Below are positions 29,526-42,272 of a stretch of DNA of 64,000 bases, piece after piece. Under the pieces are notes generated by a model. That model was not told where the DNA came from. It saw only the letters and a list, made by a program, of their open reading frames with translations, and did no database searches. The translations under genes and the position numbers were made by a program. This stretch comes from Vespa crabro. Taxonomy: Eukaryota; Arthropoda; Insecta; Hymenoptera; Vespidae. The stretch covers positions 5,190,697-5,254,696 of the forward strand of contig NC_060965.1 in NCBI RefSeq assembly GCF_910589235.1. The letters run 5' to 3'. Position 1 is the stretch's first letter; each line of letters starts with the position of its first letter.

Positions 29526-30978
29526 AAAAAAAAGAAAAAAAATAAGTTTTATTTCTAATAATAATTTCAAAGTAATAAAACACTATATAAAATTCTATGA
29601 CGTCATCGTCTTTTATCACGTAATATCGTTAACTAATAACACGGATAAATTACTTAGTTAGTTCAATAGAAATGGAAAGTTATACTCTGAAAGTATAGAT
29701 TGAGGTTCACGACGTTACTAACTTATAATAACTTAATTAATGAACTTTGAAGGAAGTGTTAAACGTTACTCACCAATGGGTCTACCTTCAAACGTCGCAT
29801 ATGTGGTACGGATCTTTTACTCCGTGCATGTGGTAGAGCTTTGTGAACGAAATGATATTCCATTTGACTTCCTAGGATCTGCAAAAAAAAAAACAAAAAA
29901 ACAAAAAAGTAAAATACATATACATTATTCATTATTCGTAATTAATAAAAAATTTAATTAATCGATAGTCACAAAAAGTACAATTATCAAATTTATTTTC
30001 TTTTAATATTCGTTAACGAAGAACAATTATTTCGTTTTTTTTTCTTCTTTCTTTTCCCGAGTAAATCACAAGTAAATATTATGCATCATAAATGGTATGA
30101 AAAAAAAAAAATATGTTCATTTGTATTAAAAATTTACTGTTAGAATTATATTAATTATTATATGTATTCAGAATAAGAAAGAAAATATTAAGATTCCTCT
30201 CAATTTTTCTATAAATTTTATTTTATATTATATTTGAATAATTTTTGTATCCATCAAATCGAAACATCAATCGTTAGCAATTTTATCGAATGCCATTATC
30301 ATTGTTCCAAAGCAAGATGTTCCACTTCAGTATGCAATTTACTTGGATGATGACCTATTATTCATATTCAACCACGAGTTGCTGCCATTCGAGGTTCGAA
30401 TAGTAAATTGGTTCCGAATAATACATACAAATTTAAGTACTTGATAGGAGTATACCCGACAGTTATATACCAATTAAATATATGTGAATTTGACGAGTAT
30501 ATGTAACAAGTAACAAGTAATGTAACAAGTTAACAATTGTTTTACGAAAATATCAAAAAAAAAAAAAGTTTACAAGAATAAATATAAAGATTGTGAAAAC
30601 AATGAAATAAATTTTATCGTTAAATAATTTCTATTTCATTATACATTAATTAATAACATTTTTATTGTCGTATAATAAATTACTGAACGAGTAATTTATG
30701 AACGAGTTTTATAACTATAAAAAAAAAGAAAAAAAAAAAAGTAATAAAACTAAAGGGACTCTAAGTTATAAAATATTATATTAAATTGACCAATAAATAA
30801 TATCAAAAAAAAATTGTTGGATATTTTATATCGAAAATAAACAACACTGTATTTTCATTTCATTTTATATAGAAAGATACTATATTATATATTATACTAT
30901 ACTGTATTATACTATACTATACTTTCATTAAAAATTATTATACTATTTCATATATATGTATACACACATATTCGTGTA

Positions 30979-31027
<49 letters not shown>

Positions 31028-31677
31028 AAAGAAAAAACGTAATAAATTTTACAAGAAGGACAATCGTAATTCTTAGGTTTTAATGTTACATTTTTATGTA
31101 ACATTCTTCTTCAATAACGAAAATGTTTCCCAAAGCGTTCATTCTTCTTGACAAAAATAAAACTTAAAAAAATGTAGGCACTCTCTTGGAGTGTCGTAAC
31201 GCTGAAACACCTCCATTTCCCATCATGCTATATAACAGAAAAGACGGAACTCGTTTCAACGAGTTCACGTCGTCGTTTGGCGAAATTTAATTTCCCTCAA
31301 CGCCGTCTTCGTATTCAACTTCGTTGAAAGATCTTCGTTCTATATGTATGTACATAGATAGAAAACGATTCGCACGATAAAATGAAATGAAAGCGTAATG
31401 AAAAAAAAAAAAATATAGACAACAATATATAGCCAATAAAAGTTTATAGAATAATATTTTGATACCGCTTAATCTCCCATTTCATTTTACGATTATAATA
31501 TCAAGTATGATATCAATATAACTCAATTGTAAGATTTTTTATATTAATCAAATCGTTTCGCAAAAGAAAAATTATTTCGAATTACAAAAAAAAAGAGAGA
31601 GAGAGAGAAAGAGAAAGAAAATAAACTACATTTTTTATTTGTTTATAATTTTTGTTATAATTAAGATTCAAAATATA

Positions 31678-31718
<41 letters not shown>

Positions 31719-32428
31719 TTAGCAAATATATTATACATATAAATAGATGTCCTTCAATCAGCTGATAGAAATAACAGATAACAGTGAATAAAAGTTAGAT
31801 AACACAGCTAATAATGTATCGTTATATTAAATAAATTGATATATATAGGATATTTATAAAAATTTATTCGAATTAAAAATGAAATTATTTAAATATACAC
31901 GTTTAATTTATAAAAGAAAATATTTCAAACGTTTGAATTAAAATTATTTACATTTTAATTGCAGTATAAAATTTTCTTTTATTAAAAATTAAAAATTTTA
32001 AATAATATGATGTTAATTATTAGATAAATGAACATTTATTTATAATTTTGATTATATATGTACAATTTGTTTTGATGATCAAGATAAATTAGTTTTCCAA
32101 TGTGGATCACGAAAAAAGAAAAAGAAAAAGAAAAAAAGAAGAAATATGTCTGATAATCTAATTATTTCTAATGATTTCTCTTTCTCTGCTTATCGTAGGT
32201 CTTAACTAACCAATGTAATTTGTTCGAAAGTGCTGAGCGAAAGGTCGAATAACATCGACACGAAAGAGAAATTCTTCTTATCGATAATCGATGAATCGAA
32301 AATACGTATCTTTCCTTCGTTCAAGTTTTCTAAGACGAAATGAAATTATTTCAATGAATAATTTAACTTTCGCATTGATTTCCAAATAATTTTTATACAC
32401 ATATATATATATATTATACACATATTTT

Positions 32429-32460
<32 letters not shown>

Positions 32461-32933
32461 TATATACATATTTTATACACATGTATATGTAAGTTAATGT
32501 TTTTTTTTGTAATATTTTCTTCAAAAATTTTATATTAATATTTTTGATATTGAACCTAATCGAGATTAACGTAACCATGAACGAAGGTCAACCTTAATAA
32601 TCCTTTCCTCTCACGAAATATAAACTTTTCCGAAAGTTTCACGATAAAATTATTACTTACTCGAAAGTTTTACAAAACTTGTGGAAACACGTTTCGCATC
32701 ATATTACACGTATAATGAGCGAGAAAGAAAGAGAAAAAAGGGGAGAGAGAGAGAGAGAGACTTAAAGAGAAAGAGAAAAAAAAGTTTATACCGTATTACA
32801 ACTTTTTCTTCTAATAGTAAGTTATTGACTCTCAATACTTCATCTATTTACGATAATATCTCCTTAGTGGCCTACGATGTAAATGCGAATAAAAAATGCC
32901 TGAAATGCATCCAATCAAATTTCTAGAATCACA

Positions 32934-32971
<38 letters not shown>

Positions 32972-34632
32972 TCTCTTTGTTTCTCTGTAAAAAAATATGT
33001 GCATAAAAGGAATACCTCAACAGTGATTCTCTATTGAAATTAATTAAATAGTAAAGTTCTTTGCTGTATCAAATCAATAATACGATAAATTATGCAAGGC
33101 ATGTCTCGTATAAGAGTGAAAAAAAAATATATAAAACGAAAAGAATTAAATCGCTATGTCCCTTTAATTAATCGGATCATTGCAAATAAATGTAAATTAT
33201 TTTCTTTAAAATATTTTTTACAAAATTTATAATAAAAAATATCAATGTTCCTCGCAATAATATTGATATCGTTATTTTCTCTAATGCATTATTTTACGTA
33301 CAAATATGTAATAGATATTTTATAATAATAATAACAATAATAATACATTTCTTTCTCTTATTTTTTTTTCTTTTTTTTTTTCGAAATAACTCAATAAAAT
33401 TTACTTCAATTGTTCATTTAACTTTGAAATAAGAGTTGTGGCATCGTCTTTCACTGGACCAATCGTAGAAATGCATTTATAAACGAAGAAACTACCTACG
33501 TAGTTAGTTCAAGTTCGTTTCATAATACAAACTGGACGACGCGATTCTATGAAGACGATATTACTACTTGGAACGTCATCTCTTCCGTTTCGTTCACTGT
33601 GCGAGAAAGTATCGTTATCTGTCGATGCCAGACAGTTTTTGTGTCGCTTCTCTTCGCACGGAAAACCGATACGGGTCGTGGCATACTTTGGTGTTCGTTC
33701 GTATAGAATATCGTTGTGTTGTAACATCCTAACCAACTACGATACCCGAGATCTCAAAGCTCGTTCGCTTTCCCTCATATTTTTCTATATATATATATAA
33801 AAAAAAAAAGAAAAAAAATAGAGAGAGATAGCTTTCAATATGGCTACAAAAAAATTATATTAATCTATTTTCTTTAGATTATAATATTACGAAGTGAAAT
33901 TATGTAATGTTTTAATAATAACATTACTTTGTAATTTTTATATTTGGAAGAAAATTTAAAATCAATTTTCTCTTTTGTTTTTTTTTTTTTACGAGAATTA
34001 TGTTCCTTTATTTTTTTTAAGATAAAATAAGAAATATATGTTTATATTGTTAAAATATTTGCCTACATCTTTTGATACAATATCGATCGATTCTCTCATA
34101 TTTTTCTATAAAACAAGATGACTGACTTTCAATATGGCCGAGAAAAACGATCCAACGCCATTTTTTTATTTATTTATTCTAATAACATGCATTATTATTC
34201 ACGTTTTTATATAATTTATATCTATTTGATTATAATATCGACAAGATAAAATAAAAATATATATTTATGTAATTAAAACATTAAAACGTGTGATACAAGA
34301 TCGATCGAGGGAATCAAATATCAAAGTTATTAATTAATTCGAATAAAATATATAAAAAATTACAGGAAAATAATATTAATGCTTTACTTTAGATCCGTGG
34401 CAATTTCGACCGCAATTATCTATCTCGAGAGATAAGGTTAACACCTCGTCATTGAGGATTATCCAATGTCAAACCATAATGTCAAATGTCATGTAAATGA
34501 GTGCATGCGTAGATAAACGTAGGTAATAAATTATAGGGAACATATTTGTAAGGGAAATGTAATTGATAATAAGAGTAATTAACTAAAACAATATTGAATT
34601 AATATAATAATACTGAAGTAATTTTCCGAAAG

Positions 34633-34663
<31 letters not shown>

Positions 34664-36131
34664 AGAATAAAAATTAAAGTAAAACAAGGAGACAAAAATT
34701 GCTGATTTTTATCGAAATCTGAGAACATACAAAAAAAAAAGAGATCTAACATATATTAAATTATTAATAAAAAATTTGATTATAATAAGTTCTTTGTTTA
34801 CCAAATTCATAAAAACGTCCTGAGATACTGAAAAATGATTGATCGAAAATTACAACAGCCATGGCACGTGATCATCCATCAAAATCATTCGCCATTTTTA
34901 AATGCCATCGATAACAATCTCGTTTCATTCTAAATAAAATTGGACGATTAGATTTTCCTTCGTTCTCGTTGTAAATATAAAAGATAGAAAAAAAAAAAAG
35001 AAAAAAAGAAGAGTCATAATTTTCTCATAATAAATCTAAACAGTTGTCGTAAAATTTTGTGGAAGAGTACCATTAACCATGTTTATGATCAACATCGTAA
35101 AATAGACATTCCCATCGGTCACAAACGGTAATAAGATGGGAAGTAAAAATAAAATCCATCTCGGCTCTCTTTTACACCATCTCTAATGGCTTTATCCCCA
35201 GCTTTCATGGTACGACGCTAAACAGTGGGATTAAGGAGAGTCACGAAGAAAAAAAAAAGGTAAAAAAAGAAAAAAAAGGAAGAAAATAAGTTAGTATAAG
35301 AAGCCTCGCAATTAATTCCCCTTTAGATAAAAATCTTTTACGATTGACAGATTGTATATTGATCAAGATAAATAAAATAAGACTTTTTCAAAAATATTTG
35401 AAATATTTCATGTAATACCTTCACGTTAATACATTTTGCGAAAGTAACGTAATGAATTATATATGTGTGATAAATTTTATGACAATTGGAAATATTATAT
35501 AATATTAATTCATTCGTACGAATGATTTTACATTAAAGAAATATTTACTATTAACTATCAAGAAGTATGTAATAATTGATAATAATCGATTGATTAGATA
35601 TATAAATACGTAATTGAATAATTGGAAGTAACTTTAAATTGTTCGTACAAAAAAATATCAATAAGAAATATCATCAATCATTTATCTTTTTCACGTTTAT
35701 TTCACGATCACAATTTAAATCAAGATGCAATTAATTGTAAATGATCCATCGTGGAAATTTTGTTTTCAGATAAGCTTTCTTTTTTGAATTTAATTTTCTT
35801 TTATCTTATGTTAGAATATAGCTATCTCTCTCTTTTCTCAGACATTCTCTTATTAATGGAAAGAAAACTTGAATATGGAAATCATTTTAGAGAAACATTT
35901 TTTTGTTTTTTTCTTTTTACTTGAAGTAATAATATTTTCTCTCTATCTTTCTCTCTCTCTTTCCTCCTAAATCAAACGATCGCATGCCAAACAAAATCTC
36001 ACACCCCTCCGGCCCGTTAATCCCGTTTGGATTCGCCTACACTCGGTTGTATAATCCAATTAAAATGTGTCTGTGAGGTACGTGACAAGAATCACTAACT
36101 ATAATACACGAATATTTAAAAACACTGTTCT

Positions 36132-36209
<78 letters not shown>

Positions 36210-38887
36210 AAGATTATACATTAAAAAATATCATACAACATAGGGTTAATCGCTCTTAACAATCTGGATTTAGTTACTCATTCTACAAAAAAAAAAAGAA
36301 ACAAATTTTATATTTTATTGAGTGATTTATTTCTATCTTTTCTATTTTTTTTTCATTTTTCTTTTTTTTTTTTTCTTTTTTATTTTTATTCATCGTGATG
36401 CCTGCGTTAATCTGATCGTTATCTTCTTTCCTACGGTCGTGTTACGTTAAGTACCGTTACGTCAATAGAGATAAGTATCGATGAGAAACTTTATGTAACG
36501 TCGTGGGTTTATGCAAAAACAAGAACATAAGGTTATAATAATTTTACCTATGGAAATAACACGATTAGGTTATTTACTTTCTGTATGTTCGTGTATGTGT
36601 CTCTGCCTCCGTATTTGTGTACGTTTGTGTAAAAGCTTCTATCATCTACATAACTACATAAAGTTAGACAAAAAATAAAAGGGAAGCTTTTCGAAGGTAT
36701 GGCTGCTCTACTCTTTGCTCTGCTCGGCACTGCTCTTATATTTTACGTGAAATATAGAGTTACTTGGTTAAACGGATTATTAAATTATAGTGTTTTACTG
36801 AGTGAAAACTGGTTCCCTTTTATTTCGAGAGACAATAAGTAAGGAGAAAAAAGAAAATTTAACTTTAATATTAAACTAAAAAATGAGATTTGTAATTTTT
36901 TAAATTATAGTTAATAATGTCGATCAGGTGTTATACCTTAAGAATCGTTGTTATAGAAAATAAAAAAAAAAAGAAATAAATAAATAAAAAAAATCATGTT
37001 GAATGTTACTTAAAAATTTAACCTATTACTATGAAATAAGTTTTGTAATAATTTTTAGAATTATAGTTTATGATATCGTTCAGAGATAATACTATGAGAA
37101 TCACCGATATAGAAAAAAAATATATTAAACTGTTACTAATATTGTGAAACATTGTCTTATTTTATACGCATTTTTTTAAATAAATCAAATTATTACAGAG
37201 AGTCTAATTTTCTTTCAAACAAATTGTTTATAATGATATTAAGAATTTATTATTATTAAGTCTTTTGAATTTTCACGTTCATCGTAACATTAACGAATTT
37301 CGATTTATCCAATTAAACTTTGAAATTGTTTTTGAAGAATAGCCTGTAGAAAAAAAGAAAAAAACAGGAAAAAGAAAAAGAAAAAAGGACAAGAAGAAGA
37401 AGAAGAGAAAAAAGAGAGAGAGAAATAACACATTCCCCAACAAAAGTAAAATTAACTTGAAAACTATGTGCCAACGAACAAGTTTATAGTCAAATAGTAG
37501 AGGGGAGAGATTAGGTAAGCTAGAGAGTAACGATCGGTGGCTGTAACTTTGTAAAAGCAATTTTCCGGCGGCGATTTAAGTGCATAAATCGAGTATACAT
37601 TTTCTACGCAATTTCCCTGACAACAAATATATATCATAAAATGTATATAAATTTTCAGATGATATCAAAAGTCAATCACAATTCTCCTAGTATTTTTAAG
37701 ATCATTTTGTTTCGTAAAAAAGTTTGTATACTTGTAGTTCTACGATTTAAAAAAAAAAAATAAAAAAAAACAGACTAAACAGTCTTGGAAAAGATTAAAT
37801 TAATTGTTTTTGAAATCATTTAGAATCTTTTGACTCACTCCTTTTTGTTTTTGTATTATATATGTGTATATAATGCATAATTGTATATGAATTAACCATT
37901 TATTTTATAACGATTAAATGAAACAATAATTCAAAAATACAAATAAATATATATATATATATATATCTATTATATGTAAAAATAGATCAAGAATATTTTA
38001 CAATTTTTAGAAATAAATAACAAAATCAGAAGAAAAGAAAAAAAGACAGGGGAAAAGAAAAAGATAAGTAAAGTTCAATCGTTCTACATCTATTGAGTTT
38101 ACGAAAAAAAAAGAGAACAAAAGAAAAAAGAAAAACAAAAAACAGAATCAAAATTGGTTCGATATTCACTTCGCACGTTGCTTTGATCATCACGAAAAAG
38201 GGAATATTTACTGACATTTACATGAGCAAGAATCTTTTGCTTAAACGCGTTTCCGAAGAAAACTATAGAACAAACGTGTTAAATCAGTGGTTCTCAAACT
38301 TGTCTATCATCGAAAATCCTTTGTAATATATTAAAAAAAATTTCTACTATTCCATAATTCATATTGTATTTTGAAGAGCACTTTGAGAAACACTGTGCAA
38401 AGTGAACACCAGAGATAATACGTTTTATTTCATCGATCCATTAGGAAAATGAATTTTCAATATCTTTTTATTTTTTATTTATTTATTTATTTTGTTGTTT
38501 TTTTTTTTATAAATATTATCAGAGAGGAAATTAATAACGATTTTAGTAGCATCAAGACACGTAATCGAGATGCACTCTACAAAATGAGATAGCTTCATCG
38601 TTAATTTTGTTTGAATTTTAGCAAGCGTTTCAATGTTTTATGCGGGTTATGTATTCTGAAAAGTTTATTGGCCTTTGTTTTATTTTAAGCATGTTGCATA
38701 TAGTAACTATCGATTCATTAGTATGGTCAACAGATCGATTTAAAATATATACTTTAAATACTCATGTATTTGTACAAAACTATGCTCGAATATATACAAA
38801 GTATATATATGTATATATATATATATATTTAATATATATATATTTAATATATATATATTTAATATATATATATATATACTTATTATA

Positions 38888-38928
<41 letters not shown>

Positions 38929-38952
38929 ATATATATATATATACTTATTATA

Positions 38953-39004
<52 letters not shown>

Positions 39005-41119
39005 TACAATATAATACGTATATCTATTGAATTGAGAAATAAATTCTTAAAGTTCTTGAATATTTTTAACTTATCTCATTCAACTTCGACTTTAATTACG
39101 AACTTGTGTCGAGTGAAGTTATTAAAAACAAAACATAACAAAAAAAAAAAAGAAAAAATTAGTATTCTTTAATTATTGGAAACTCGATCGAAAAGCTTCA
39201 TTCATAAAGACATAAAGGAATATAATCTTCAGGACGACAATCTTCAAAGGAGTAATATTAAAATGATTCCACTAGGGAAGTCTTTTCTTTTTAATTTAAA
39301 AAATTTTCTTTATTCTCTGATAAATTAATTACGTCATCGAATATATTACTATGATTGTAAAGTAATAATACATGAAAGTCTTTAAAATAAATAAATAAAA
39401 AATAATTATAAACATTGATATATAAAAACATTATATTTGATAATTATTATTAAATATTTCTATAAATTATTGTTAAATATTTCTATCTTTTTATATACAT
39501 TATATATATATATATAATTTTTTTTTGTTTAATATATTAATTTTATCACAAATAAATTATTCAATCAAATAAAATATTTATCTGAATATTTTCTTCTTTA
39601 TTAATTTTAATACGTTTAGAGTACACGTGTAATATGTAAAAATAAATACGTGAAATTTGATAAATAAATTCTTAAACGATATTCGTCAGCAAGAGAAATT
39701 GGCGATAACGACTCGTAAACATACATACATACACACACACATACGCACGCACGAACGCACACATATATACATATACACGTATAAACGTACGTATGTATAT
39801 AGAAACAGTCATTTCTTGAATAAACATCGTTCCTTCAAGAACGACCAACGTTACGTAGTTGATTTCCATTCGAGTATTCTATTTGTTCTCCGTATATTTC
39901 TAAGATATACTTCGATATATCGTACATTTAATCATCGATGGATCGATATTTTCCACGTGATGGCATCTTTTCTTTCAAAACGATGTGCGCAGGTGTAGCA
40001 AGTGACTTAACGAGATCACTTTTCATTCCATTATCGACTTAGCATCATCTAAGGATCTTTATATGCAGACAACTTTTACACGTGTTGCGTTACACCACAG
40101 TGGTTCTCTAATTTTTATATCACAAAATCTTATGCGTTAAGTATCCTTTTTCTTTTTCTTTAAATTATATCAAATCGTTTTATTTTATTTCTTTTTTTTT
40201 TTCTTTATTTCATTTTTCGAAGATAATATCAATTCAATTGAACGAGTTTATATTTTAAAATCTGATCTCAATTTAACACTCCTTGTATTTCTTAAATTAT
40301 TTCTAATCTCGTAAATAGTATCAATTCTAAAGTCGTGAGTTATGTATTATAATATCATCTAAAGTTAGCCGACCTTGTTCCTTTTTTTCTTTTTTTTTTC
40401 TTTTTTTTTTTTTTAATTATTTCAAATCGTTCTATATTTCTTTGTTTTTTTACATTTTTGGGGAATATTAATTAATTATTTAAGTCGAGGATATTATTTT
40501 AATGTAATATTATTTAGTGTGAAACAAGGAAAAAAAAAGAAGAAAAAAATAATGATTTTTTTATAATTGTTTCAAATTATTTTTTATTGAGCATTATTTT
40601 TTTTCAGAACTTCTCCATCTCAGTCCGATCGAAATAACAGTATTTCTACTGATGTATGTCTGATCATACTACTGATCTGTTACTTTAAGTAGTACGAACT
40701 CAGACTTAAGAAACATAAGAATAAGACGAATGATAAAATTACTCCGAGTGAAATTAAAAAATTAAAAAATCGATAGTTTTTGTTTTTCTTCTTTTTTTTA
40801 TCGTTTTTTTATTTTTATTTTTATAATTTTATTTTATGTATCGCATCAACTTCTTATAAATTATTAACGACGTAAGAATTAAAGTTCACAGTTCATTATA
40901 TTCAATTTGATGCACTTTAAATAATGTAATATTCTTTATATAGATTCTATATCCTTTAAATTGTCCTTTAAGATAATTTTATTCCTTTAAGGGATATTGA
41001 ATGTGACAAAACAAAAAATATAAAAATTAGTAAATAAAATATCAAATTTTTTGAGAAGTTTTATCAAACACTGATATTATACAAATTTAATATTAAATTA
41101 AATTCATATAAAGGAAACG

Positions 41120-41156
<37 letters not shown>

Positions 41157-41676
41157 ATTGTTATTTTTTAATTAGTCAGTCGATGATTTATTATTACAAA
41201 TTAATAATTCGTTAAATACGAGAGAAATATATTCGATAGATACATAAAAATTCTATTTTCTTTAATTCATCTAGAAGAAGCCATCGCATCGATCATATTG
41301 TTGTCATCGAAACCTAAATAAAAGATGCCATACGGTCGAGAAAAAGAACTGCGACATCGTGATTGTTCGTTTCAGATAAAAAAAAAAGCAAGAAAGAAAA
41401 AGAAAAAAAATGGAATGCTTTTGAAAGAAATAGAAATCGATTTATCGCATTTCTTGAATTCGTTTACAATAATACATCTCAAAAAGGATATAAAATCTTT
41501 GTTCATAAAAATTTTCAGTATTCTGTAAAATTCTTAAATGTATTTTAACTTTCAATTAAAAAGAGATCGTTATAACGATATACTTTTAATTATTCGCGAT
41601 AATATTCATAATAGATTAAAACTAATGTTAATATAAAACTAAGAACTATACATAGAACGTTCGAAATATCTGATCA

Positions 41677-41736
<60 letters not shown>

Positions 41737-41991
41737 TATATATATATAATAATGTATATAATATATATGCATATATACACTTCGTAAAATAATTTTGTGA
41801 AATAATTCAGAAATTGTGATATAAAACAAATCCTGATTGGTTGATATTTATATTTGCATTGATATCGACCAATCAAAATCGAATAAAATCTTACATCATT
41901 TTTTATCTCGGAACAATTTTTTTCGAGCATGTATCTATATATATGATAATAATAATTAAAAAAAAAACAAGAAAAACAAAGAAATAAATAA

Positions 41992-42022
<31 letters not shown>

Positions 42023-42272
42023 AATAAAATATATAACAATAAAAGATATATTGATAAAAGATAATCGTACACGTGGTGATACATACATGCATGCATACAT
42101 TACAAAAACAATAACTCACCGGTCCAAGATTGACGAATCCGTTTCTAGCAGCAACTTGATCAGCCAAATATCGTTCAGCCGGTTGCCTCATTTTAACGAG
42201 GAAACTATTCGTAAAAATTTCAGCTCGAGTGTCAACGATGGTTAAGAGAAAAACAATAAACGCGAGAAACAT
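9633..42272 (-). CDS. amon: Neuroendocrine (prohormone) convertase 2, amontillado; 12 coding exons
   Basis: Calcium-dependent subtilisin-like protease that cuts neuropeptide and hormone precursors at dibasic sites in the regulated secretory pathway. Coding exons in transcript order: 42272-42120, 29878-29774, 26410-26143, 23651-23614, 21649-21573, 19735-19471, 17132-16920, 14396-14296, 13287-13054, 11413-11249, 10739-10622, 9797-9633. All have GT-AG borders and compatible phases, giving 1902 bp and 633 aa (human PC2 is 638). Signal peptide is about residues 1-17, ending TRA. The propeptide carries RSKR (70-73) and the primary site KRVKR (97-101). Catalytic residues are D174 (IMDDG), H215 (SHGTRCAGE) and S390 (HSGTS). 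The oxyanion position is Asp317 (WASGDGG), the PC2 hallmark where other convertases have Asn. The P domain has the conserved RRGD (525-528). The start chosen is the Met before the hydrophobic signal; an in-frame Met at 42449 would add 59 residues in front of it. PC2 needs the helper 7B2, which is not seen here. Confidence 0.96.
10294..10310. mobile_element. Solo hAT-like end in amon intron 11
   Basis: AAGTTTGAGAACCTCTG is the inverted form of CAGAGGTTCTCAAACTT. It fits a hAT right terminus. No left partner was recognised. Confidence 0.35.
11888..12220. repeat. Tandem duplication, 164-bp period
   Basis: Copy 1 at about 11888-12051 and copy 2 at about 12052-12220 share TTAATTTTATCGTYTGATTT, a GA-rich run, an inverted AATTTTAAAGG/TTTTAAAATTC hairpin and CATCACGACGTAAA. 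Located in amon intron 9. Confidence 0.8.
13991..14078. repeat. Perfect 44-bp tandem duplication
   Basis: The unit beginning TACAATAAATGAACAATTAC and ending GGCAAACAAT is repeated without change at 13991 and 14035, in amon intron 8. Identity indicates a recent duplication or an assembly artefact. Confidence 0.85.
16188..16258. repeat. (CT)n microsatellite in amon intron 7
   Basis: Mostly pure CT run with a few CC and TTT interruptions. Confidence 0.9.
17641..17780. repeat. (CTTT)n / (ATTT)n microsatellite in amon intron 6
   Basis: Imperfect tetranucleotide runs with ATCT, GTCT and ATTT variants. A separate GAAAGAATGAATG-type run lies at 17200-17310. Confidence 0.85.
17985..19460. repeat. 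Array of about six diverged 210-270 bp units with AGGGTGTC/GACACCCT ends, in amon intron 6
   Basis: The recurring landmark GTGTCTCATATGAATTTTT, or a diverged form, starts near 17999, 18246, 18472, 18745, 19015 and 19241. A second landmark like GGATCATCGATATTTATTTA recurs inside the units near 18130, 18370, 18545 and 18842. Later units end in GACACCC (near 18990, 19200, 19432) and begin with AGGGTGTC or a variant. The junction between two units reads GACACCCT at 19200-19207 and AGGGTGTC at 19238-19245. The array stops about 10 bp from the 5' splice site of amon exon 6 (19470). It looks like tandemly inserted or amplified MITE-like elements, now decayed. No coding capacity. Confidence 0.65.
19911..20219. 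repeat. (TATG)n microsatellite, about 76 units, in amon intron 5
   Basis: Pure tetranucleotide array. In transcript sense it is (CATA)n ending about 175 nt upstream of the acceptor of the exon encoding the catalytic His. Confidence 0.95.
23706..23767. repeat. (TAA)n microsatellite upstream of amon exon 4
   Basis: About 20 units; in transcript sense (TTA)n ending about 55 nt before the acceptor of the 38-bp exon. Confidence 0.9.
26427..26480. repeat. (AT)n microsatellite adjoining the amon exon 3 acceptor
   Basis: About 26 AT units lie 16 nt upstream of the acceptor (exon starts 26410), taking the place of a normal polypyrimidine tract. Confidence 0.9.
27546..27645. repeat. (ATCT)n microsatellite in amon intron 2
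   Basis: Tetranucleotide run with several single-base variants (ACCT, ACTC, GTCT). Confidence 0.85.
28222..28811. mobile_element. Possible non-autonomous element with ATACAGGGTG-type ends
   Basis: Starts ATACAGGGTGTCCC at 28221 and ends near CGCCCCGTAT at about 28803-28812, which is the inverted form with two changes. The ends resemble the units at 17985-19460. The interior is AT-rich with no open frame. Target duplications were not clear. Confidence 0.35.
31247..31266. repeat. Perfect palindrome with 9-bp arms in amon intron 1
   Basis: GAACTCGTT, TC, AACGAGTTC, inside a GC-richer island (31200-31340). A dimeric factor site is possible. Confidence 0.6.
33765..34312. repeat. Diverged direct repeat units in amon intron 1
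   Basis: The motif CTCATATTTTTCTATA followed by CTTTCAATATGGC occurs at 33775-33846 and again at 34096-34138. A segment ending GATACAATATCGATCGA at about 34073-34092 recurs as GATACAAGATCGATCGA at about 34292-34308. This suggests two to three decayed tandem units of about 220-320 bp. Confidence 0.5.
36134..36206. repeat. (CT)n microsatellite in amon intron 1
   Basis: Pure CT run of about 36 units. Confidence 0.95.
38285..38395. mobile_element. Short hAT-type MITE (111 bp)
   Basis: Begins CAGTGGTTCTCAAACT and ends ACTTTGAGAAACACTG, an inverted repeat matching 14 of 16 bases. CAGTGGTTCTCAA is a typical hAT terminal sequence. The flanking octamers TGTTAAAT and TGCAAAGT agree at 5 of 8, compatible with a decayed 8-bp target duplication. 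Located in amon intron 1. Confidence 0.6.
38800..39002. repeat. AT-rich compound microsatellite in amon intron 1
   Basis: TATATA runs punctuated by TTTAATA and ACTTATTATATTTAA; the longer spacer occurs twice with a period of about 64 bp, so it is a higher-order repeat. Confidence 0.8.
40098..40115. mobile_element. Solo hAT-like end in amon intron 1
   Basis: CAGTGGTTCTCTAATTTT fits a hAT left terminus. No right partner was recognised within the next kilobase. Confidence 0.3.
41677..41770. repeat. (AT)n microsatellite in amon intron 1
   Basis: Nearly pure AT run with a short AATAATG interruption. The open frame that includes it is intron read-through from amon exon 1. Confidence 0.9.

Larger units (their letters stand above)
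23652..29773 (-). other. amon introns 2 and 3 with exon 3 between them
   Basis: Intron 2 is 26411-29773 and intron 3 is 23652-26142, flanking the exon (26143-26410) that encodes the KRVKR cleavage site and the catalytic Asp. Intron 2 contains a putative AGGGTG-ended element (28222-28811), long AT runs (28304-28350, 28437-28460, 29485-29520) and an ATCT array (27546-27645). Intron 3 contains AT runs near 24266-24300 and 25880-25945 and a GA run (25392-25438). No other gene was seen. Confidence 0.7.
29879..42119 (-). other. amon intron 1 (12.2 kb)
   Basis: The largest intron, separating the signal-peptide exon from the propeptide exon. It has GT-AG ends and no supportable coding sequence. It contains long AT repeats (30983-31023, 31682-31716, 38800-39002, 41678-41770), a CT run (36134-36206), a hAT-type MITE (38285-38395), a solo hAT end (40098-40115) and diverged repeat units at 33765-34312. 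Pockets of higher GC at about 31200-31340, 33420-33760, 34850-34950, 36000-36080 and 36390-36740 stand out against the AT-rich background. They could be enhancers or noncoding exons. One has an E-box CACGTG at 34865-34870. Confidence 0.7.

Noticed and set aside
29740..29961. A plus-strand frame of 73 aa over amon exon 2
   Set aside because: It is the antisense shadow of the propeptide exon.
33509..33800. Open frames on both strands, 75 and 83 aa
   Set aside because: They overlap antisense in a GC-richer intronic block. No homologue is recognised, and composition alone explains the open frames.
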